A stretch of DNA of 64,000 bases from Spinacia oleracea. Lineage: Eukaryota > Streptophyta > Magnoliopsida > Caryophyllales > Amaranthaceae. The position numbers and the translations under genes are program-made. The DNA is taken from positions 83,458,810-83,522,809 of the forward strand of contig NC_079489.1 of the NCBI RefSeq assembly GCF_020520425.1, given 5' to 3'. Positions 58,139-64,000 of this stretch are shown here, one piece after another. The notes below the pieces were generated by a model. The model did not search any database, was not told where the DNA came from, and saw only the letters and a list, made by a program, of their open reading frames with translations. Within the stretch, counting starts at the first letter, position 1. Each line of letters opens with the position of its first letter.

Positions 58139-60824
58139 ATGGCTCGAATTAGGAAAACAACCAATGTGGGTGCATGGGCAGCGCCGCGAGAGAGGGACAA
58201 CAGGGTTCCTTTTTCGAGCCCGTCCTAGGGGAATAGGGGTGGAGTCAGCTCCTCTCGTCATTCAGGAGACGGGGCAATAAGGGTGGCACATTCTTCAAGG
58301 AGAAGAAAAAGCGTGGCTTGCCGTCCTCGCGTTCCGCATGAGGATTTTGAGGATGACTCCTCTAGTTCCTCTGACGAGGAGTTTGCAAAAAACCTTCCTC
58401 CTATGGTTCGGGGGAGAGAAGATGTCGATTTGCTTCCTTCTGACATCTTTCCCAGCATGAAATGGCTGAGGTATCTGAGGGAGCAGGGACGTGACTTTGA
58501 GCATTTTTTACTCCTGCCTTAAGGCTTTAGTTTTAGGAGCCCTCGACCCCATAATTCTGTAGACCAACTATCTCTGGGAGAAGTCGCTGTCTACACGGCT
58601 GCTTTTAGATTGGGTCTTAGGTTTCCTTTGCATCCCTTTGTGATGGACGTCCTGGAGGGATATGATATTGGCCTTGCTCAGCTGACCCCTAACTCTTTGG
58701 CAAACGTCTTTGGGTTTATTGCCAAGTGTGCTTTGAGCGGCATCACTCCTTCTTTTCCCGCTTTCCTCAGACTTGTAGATATTTCCCCTTCCTCTCGCTC
58801 TCCCCAGGGATGGTTCACCCTCTATAGCCGTCGGAGATATAAGACGGTAGTTGGTAAGACCTCTAGCTGGGTTTGATGGAGGAAGAAGTGGTCTGTTATC
58901 CGAATGGAGGACCTCTCCCTTTCAAGGCGTCTTTCTAGGTGGAACCAGCGTCCCCGCTATTTGTCTAGGGGTGACGCCTACCCCCGCCTTTTGTCAAGGG
59001 ATTGGAGGCTCATAAAGCCCTTATTTAAGGCCGAGATGTATCGGCTGTCTTCAAAGAGTCATGCATGGGTGCCTAATGCGTGGCTTCCCCATGTGGGTCA
59101 ATTCACCAACATAGTTTTCCTCGCGGCCATTGGTCTTTGCCCCTATTTGAGTAGAGGTAGTTTCTCATAGACTTTTTATCAAAGCCTTGCTCTTTTTCTT
59201 CTAGTAGCTCTCTCGGTTTTGTGTAGATTCTGCCATGGATCGTTTATCCCCCGAAGACAAGGGCTTGGTGGATGTACCTACTTGGTTGTCCGAGGTGTAC
59301 ACTGAGGACATTCTCAAGGCCGTGGAAGCCAAGAAAAAGGACTCCTCCAAAAAGTCCGACGAGGGTGCCTCTGGTGATGTTGCCAAGGTATGCTCTTTTT
59401 TTTAATATGCTTCTGTATTCCTCTCAGGTCTAGGCTTGGTAGCTTACTTGTTGCATTTTTCAGGAGCCCACTTCGTCAGCTACGAAGAAGCGTCCCGCGT
59501 CTTCGATGGTGGCACCTAAGCCTAAACGACCCTTTTTCAAAAAGCTGAGTACCACCGACGCTGCAACGAAGCCGTCGCTGGTGAAACCGTCTACTCCTCT
59601 AGAAGTTCCCCTTTCTCAGGCGTCCACTCCTCTTCCTGAGCACAGGGAAGCCTCTCCCCAGGTGGGCACCGAAGGAGATTCCGCGGCCAGGGCGGCCATT
59701 GACGAGGTAGCGGCCGACCAGGCTGATGCTGCTGGAGCTACTACTTCATCCAGGGAGAGTGAGGGTAAGGGCAAGGAGGCCGAAGATCCTTCTGCTGGTG
59801 ATGCTCCCATGCCTCCTCCGGCTCCGTCAAGTGGTTAGTGTCTCTGTACCTTTAGATTGTCATGACAACTTGGTATTGTTGTATGGTATTTGATATTTTG
59901 ACATTGATTCAGTTGATATGTTCAAACGGATGCGGCGTGCTGAAGTGGCGCGAACATCCCCCCGTCAGGCGGTTTCAGCTCAGAGGAAAAGGATAAGATC
60001 CTTTCAGACGTCTATGCTGCCATTCCTGAGGAATATGTAGGTCGCTTCCCGGGATTGACCTGGGGTACTTTGGGTCTATTCAGTCCCTCGTACTTGATGT
60101 GAGATACTTTATTCATGGTCATTATATTATTTTATTTATTTATTTTTTGTTTTTATTTATTTTTTATTTTTTATTTTTTATTTTACTAAATCTATTTTGG
60201 TATCGGCATCTCTTCATCCGTTGTGCCGAGAGTAGGCACTACCGCTTTGATATGCATAAAGAGATTCTCAAGCATAAGGACCAGATTGAGAATCATGTGA
60301 AGTATGCTGAGAGGACAACCAGATTGATCAATGTGGACGCGGACAAGAAGATTAAGTCTGAGACAGACGCTCTGAAGAAGGCTGAGGAGGACGCCCAGCA
60401 CTATGAAAAGAATTTGCTGGAGCATGAGGAGAGGTTGGCCGTGCTGAGAAAGGAGTATTCCTCCGTCTCGAAGCGGGTGATCAATTTCTCCTCCAAAGTG
60501 GACGCCTTGGAGGGGCAGCTCAAGGCTACCCAAGACGAGATTGGGGCCGTGCGCGGAGAGGCCTCTAGCTCTTTCAAGCTTGGCGAAGAATCCATTTTGG
60601 AGAATGCTCGGCGGGCGTGGGATCAGTCTATGGACAGGAAGGACTTTTCCTGGTTTAAACGTCGCATCTCCTACCAGATGGCCGTCTCGACAGCTAGACG
60701 CCTTGGCCTGGATCCCCCTGAGTTTTTTAGCGAGGGGGAAGATGAGGACGTGGAGGAGGAAGAAGTGAATTCCCCCGAAAGCCAAGACGTTCAGGACGGG
60801 AGTTCCACCGCCCCTCATCCCTAA
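58139..60824 (+). pseudogene. Antisense gene-like ORF of the Tat-like element (PF04195-type, multi-exon)
   Basis: Starts MARIRKTT after a likely 5'UTR intron (57990-58132). One frame, 58139 to about 59153, codes an acidic-serine stretch and then a domain like the putative gypsy-type transposon family PF04195 (LRFPLHPFVMDVLEGYDIGL, AQLTPNS, FGFIAKC), but it is broken by three in-frame stops (58226, 58520, 58874). Phase-compatible introns follow: 59154-59226, 59388-59463, 59834-59912. Exon 59464-59833 is Pro/Ala/Ser-rich. A frameshift occurs near 59960. The last part (about 60230-60824) is a long coiled coil with an acidic tail. The function of such ORFs is unknown; this copy looks inactivated. 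Confidence 0.65.
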
Positions 60825-61383
60825 GTGGCCTTTTAATTAGTTTGGATGGCGCCGTGGGCGCTTATAATAACTTTGGTACCTTTTGGCATTTATTTGTTTT
60901 GGTTTGTTTGCGCCTTGAGCGCATGTATAAATATTTTGTGCCTCCTGTGCACTTGTTATTTTATTCCATTTCAGTTTATTACTGATTTCTTAGGAACTCT
61001 CTTATTGGTCCATTTGATGGACGGGTACCCCAGTGTTTTAGCCTTTTAGGTGATCAGCCTAATTTGAGGCGCTAATATAGGCCACTTCTCAGGCCGTCAA
61101 CCGATTAGTCTTTTTGAGACGCCTTCCAAGGAGAATGCGTCATATTGAGTGTCTGCTCTTGTTGAGTCTTACTTTTGCGTTGTTGTTAGTACATGGTACT
61201 TTTAGGGTCGTCGTTCATTTGGTAAATAGTGACGCCACCGTTTGGGGCTTGTTTATTGTGGAGTTCTCCACCCCTTAGCGTCTTAAGAGGTTTTATTGAG
61301 CCTTGTATTCGTCAGATAAGAAAACATTCATTATTTTACCAAGTAGCAAAACTAAATTCACCGCTTCGTAGGCGGGCATTTAC

Positions 61384-61462
61384 AGGCCGTTTTGTAGGCT
61401 CTAGTACGATAGTTAGGCCGTTTTGTAGGCTCTAGTACGATAGTTAGGCCGTTTTGTAGGCT
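61384..61462 (+). repeat. 31-bp tandem repeat, about 2.5 copies
   Basis: Units starting AGGCCGTTTTGTAGGCTCTA begin at 61384, 61415 and 61446. The third diverges after 17 bases. It lies just past the protease ORF end, where reverse transcriptase would be expected. Confidence 0.9.
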
Positions 61463-61497
61463 TAAGTTACATGAGTTATCCTAATGACATCCTATTT

Positions 61498-63234
61498 TCA
61501 GCCACTTTTCTCTATCTTGACTGGTTCTGTTTTGGTTGGTTTACTCTCATTGGCGGCTGGCAGTTTGTCTTCATGCTTTCTTTTGCTTCTGGCTTCGGCC
61601 GAATCTTTCTTCCATGCTGACGGGTTGAGGGTGGTGAGGTAACAGTCTCTTGCTTGCTGTTGGTCTCCATGTATGGTTCCTATCGCCCCGTCATCGCATA
61701 CAAACTTCAAAAGCATTAGATGGGTGACGACTACTGCTTTAATCTTGTTCAGGGTGGGTCGTCCCAAGATGACGTTGTATGCTGTCAAGTCCTTAACAAT
61801 TAGGAAGTTCACTTCCATCTTCCGTCCATTTTTTCTATCCCCAATTCGAACCGGCAAAGTGATGACGCCTACAGGATGTATAATGCTTCCTCCAAAACCA
61901 ATGATGGGATAGTGTATGCTATCCATGGTTTTGGGGTCATGTTCTAGACGATTGAGGCATTCCACGCTCATTATGTCAGACGAGCTCCCCGTGTCTATTA
62001 GGATGCGCTTCACCCTCGTATTGGATATTTTGAACTCGACCACAAGAGGATCATCATGCGGAGTGGCTATTCGTCCACCATCCGACTCACATATCTCGAT
62101 CTGTGGGAATGGGTCCAGAGGTGACTTTCCTGACAGCATTACCTGCCCCAGGCGGCGAGCATAATCTTTCTGCCCCCTCATGGTGGGTCCTCCAGCGGAT
62201 GGTCCCCCAGATATGACGGCTACAAACCCCCCTTCGCTGTGTTGTCCCTCTGCAGGTGAGACAGGTGACTTGTTCTTTTTGTACTGGTTTTTTCCAAAGC
62301 CGTGAGCATTCTTCTGTAAGTAGTTCTTGAGGTGTCCTTTGGAGGCTAGGCCGTCTAGAGCCCTCTTCAAGCTTCTACAGTTCTTGGTTTCATTCCCTAT
62401 GTCTTCATGGAACTGGAAATACAACTTAGGGTCTCGACTCTCAGCAGGAGACTTCATGGGGAAAGGTCGTTCAAGGTCAAACCTAGTTCCGACGTCTTTC
62501 AGCATCGTGAGGAGATCTGTATTATACTCGAAATATTCCCTTTCTTGTGGACGTTCTCTCTTGTGCCCAGGGGAATTGGTATCATGTTCTTTTGAGAGAG
62601 CCCAAGTGCCATTTACTCGTGGGGCTTTTCGGTCTATTTTGTCTTTCTTCCCTGAGGAATTTGTTGTTTCTCCGGTGCTTCCATCTTTTGACGCGCTGCA
62701 TATTTCTGTTGCATGGATAAATGTTTCGGCCTCGTCCAAAACTTCGGCCTTAGTCCGCACACTTTTCTTGACTAGGTCAAACTTAAAGGATCCCTTCTTC
62801 AATCCCCTGATAAAATTATCCAAGGAGACGCCGTCAGGCAAATCTGGGATCTGTCCGGCCTCTAGGTTGAAACGTTTCACATAGCTTCTTAGTGATTCAT
62901 CTTTCCCCTGTTGAATTCGTCCCAAGTGCATACTTGTTTTCCTTTCTTCCTTGTGTGCCATGAACCTAGTGGAGAACAGAGTTTGCAGTTCGTTGAAAGA
63001 GGAAATTGACCTTGGGGGCAATCGCTCAAACCACTTAGACGCTACTCCTTTGAGAGTGGCCGGGAAATATTTGCACCAAGTGGCTTCATTGGTTCCTTGA
63101 ACATACATATGATGACGGTATGCAACAAAGTGCATATCGGCATCGGTGGTACCATCATAGGCTTCAATGGTAGGAGTTTTTACCTTGGGCTCTTTCGGGG
63201 CGTTCATGATATCCTCGGAGAAGGGAGTACTCAT
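61498..63234 (-). CDS. Gag (capsid part) and aspartic protease of the Tat-like element
   Basis: 578 codons from an ATG at 63234, but probably the continuation of the upstream gag frame. Residues about 15-130 are the retrotransposon gag domain. A degenerate zinc-knuckle position (about residues 275-295) keeps FHEDIG and a final Cys, but the first Cys and the His of the usual C-x-F-H-x3-GH-x-T-x2-C are replaced. The aspartic protease has D-T-G at residues 414-416 (LIDTGSSSDI), with the conserved ILGRPTLN-like flap/C-terminal region near residue 495. A stop follows at 61498 with a Lys/Glu/Pro-rich tail. Pol domains do not follow. Confidence 0.88.
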   Translation of the reverse strand: MSTPFSEDIMNAPKEPKVKTPTIEAYDGTTDADMHFVAYRHHMYVQGTNEATWCKYFPATLKGVASKWFERLPPRSISSFNELQTLFSTRFMAHKEERKTSMHLGRIQQGKDESLRSYVKRFNLEAGQIPDLPDGVSLDNFIRGLKKGSFKFDLVKKSVRTKAEVLDEAETFIHATEICSASKDGSTGETTNSSGKKDKIDRKAPRVNGTWALSKEHDTNSPGHKRERPQEREYFEYNTDLLTMLKDVGTRFDLERPFPMKSPAESRDPKLYFQFHEDIGNETKNCRSLKRALDGLASKGHLKNYLQKNAHGFGKNQYKKNKSPVSPAEGQHSEGGFVAVISGGPSAGGPTMRGQKDYARRLGQVMLSGKSPLDPFPQIEICESDGGRIATPHDDPLVVEFKISNTRVKRILIDTGSSSDIMSVECLNRLEHDPKTMDSIHYPIIGFGGSIIHPVGVITLPVRIGDRKNGRKMEVNFLIVKDLTAYNVILGRPTLNKIKAVVVTHLMLLKFVCDDGAIGTIHGDQQQARDCYLTTLNPSAWKKDSAEARSKRKHEDKLPAANESKPTKTEPVKIEKSG

Positions 63235-63264
63235 GTGCCTTAGCGTCAGATTATTAAACCCTTG

Positions 63265-64000
63265 CTAAATGTGGTAAGTTGGTTCACGGCGGCTGGAGAG
63301 CAGGCGCGGACGCAGGCTTACCCTGTTGGGCGCTATCTGGGTATGTCCTCGAGTAGAGGGGTAAAATGGCAGATCTTCCATCACAGGGGTGGACCCAGTG
63401 TCCGATAGTTCAGATTCAGCTTCATAATATTCTTGACGCCTCGAGGCTGGCCGTAAGACGGTTGGTGGGTTTCCCCTAGATGGTGGTCGTATGACTTGGT
63501 CCCTTCGAAGTAGAGAAGTTGGGAGGCCGCGGTCAATCCCCGAGCGCTCAGGCACATTGCTGATTCCACGGCTAGCCTGCGGACGGGAGCTTTCTCCAGC
63601 TCTCCATACATTGGATCTAAGTGGCATTCTGTTTATATGATTGACGCCCAGGCTGAGGGGCCTCTGTGGAGCCGTCCTCTCAGTGCTGTAGATTAGCATG
63701 TTTTTCTGAATTTCATCTTGCAATGTGGTGCTCATCTGCTGTCGAAAGGTTTGATTCATTTGCTGTTGGAATCCTGCTAAGATCTCGCGTAGCGACCCCA
63801 CCGAGACTGGCAAGTCCAAATTCTCATCCAGCACGGCATCTCGGATGCTGGGGCTTAGGTGGCCACCCGGCGGAGACGCTTCCACAATTGGTTCTTCCTC
63901 TACGACTACCTCAGCTTCCTGCACCCGACGTGGTGTGGTTTCTGCATTTGCGATTCGATTGGCTTCTTCTATATGACGTTGACTTCTTTCGAGAGGCCGT
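63265..64000 (-). CDS. N-terminal gag part of the Tat-like element, runs off the window
   Basis: The frame is open from the right window edge to a TAG at 63265-63267. It contains a basic start (ERSQRHIEEANRIANAE, partly before the first internal start), a Glu/Pro-rich stretch, a Gln/Met-rich helix (FQQQMNQTFRQQM) and a low-complexity Arg/Ser/Pro region. The downstream gag-protease ORF lies in the same frame, ten codons after the TAG, so the two are one coding region split by an in-frame amber codon. Confidence 0.75.
   Translation of the reverse strand, partial: RPLERSQRHIEEANRIANAETTPRRVQEAEVVVEEEPIVEASPPGGHLSPSIRDAVLDENLDLPVSVGSLREILAGFQQQMNQTFRQQMSTTLQDEIQKNMLIYSTERTAPQRPLSLGVNHINRMPLRSNVWRAGESSRPQASRGISNVPERSGIDRGLPTSLLRRDQVIRPPSRGNPPTVLRPASRRQEYYEAESELSDTGSTPVMEDLPFYPSTRGHTQIAPNRVSLRPRLLSSRREPTYHI

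Larger units (their letters stand above)
57154..64000 (-). mobile_element. Tat-lineage-like Ty3/gypsy element, gag-protease only, with antisense gene
   Basis: On the minus strand, from the right window edge, come gag (to 63265), gag-protease (63234-61498), then a region coding on the opposite strand (60824-58139), a polypurine tract and a probable 3' LTR (57703-57154). The gag opening (PFSEDIMNAP, PTIEAYDGTTD, W-x-x-L-P-P-x-S-I-S-S-F) matches the Tat/Ogre/Retand group. No reverse transcriptase, RNase H or integrase exists in the 0.7 kb between the protease ORF and the antisense gene, nor elsewhere in the visible part. Members of this group (Retand, Grande) are known to carry extra, sometimes antisense ORFs. 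The 5' LTR is outside the window. Confidence 0.8.

Noticed and set aside
60192-60818. Minus-strand 208-codon frame opposite the coiled-coil exon
   Set aside because: It is the complement of a clear plus-strand coiled-coil coding segment and has no domain of its own.

Overview
The window is nuclear DNA of a flowering plant, almost certainly a eudicot. It has one very long, intron-rich housekeeping gene and a single-exon F-box gene. The rest is layered transposable elements: LTR retrotransposons of the Ty3/gypsy and Ty1/copia types, Helitrons, a Mutator-type fold-back element, hAT- and Stowaway-type MITEs, and a truncated SINE. A Caryophyllales species would fit, but that is a weak impression and no placement is claimed.

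Layout. Positions 1-8367 are a Ty3/gypsy element whose 5' LTR is cut by the window edge. Its interior is badly decayed although its LTRs are almost identical. Its 3' LTR abuts a short open reading frame (8368-8668) that looks like the tail of an unrecognised host gene. Positions 9190-48593 hold an importin-beta family gene homologous to plant/animal importin-9. I reconstruct 33 coding exons with a continuous 3111-nt reading frame (1036 residues) spread over 39 kb. Only about 8% of the gene is coding. Intron 2 has every hallmark of a U12-type AT-AC intron. Intron 24 is 12.4 kb and contains a complete copia element (32811-38648) with a perfect 5-bp target duplication. Introns 3, 9, 12, 13, 20 and 28 carry smaller DNA elements and a SINE.

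The F-box gene (50068-51273, minus strand) is convergent with the importin gene. Beyond it lies an island of small DNA transposons: two minus-strand Helitrons with canonical ends (one with an hAT-type MITE nested inside), and a fold-back element built around a cluster of short palindromes. Then comes a decayed copia remnant. From 57154 to the right edge is a minus-strand, Tat-lineage-like Ty3/gypsy element. In the visible part it encodes gag and protease but no reverse transcriptase or integrase. It carries a multi-exon, gene-like ORF in antisense orientation.

No prokaryotic-style system, CRISPR array, tRNA or rRNA gene was seen. The features most worth a second look are the U12 AT-AC intron, the copia LTR palindrome array that differs in copy number between the two LTRs, the gag-protease-only Tat-like element with its antisense gene, and the fold-back elements with internal repeat cores.
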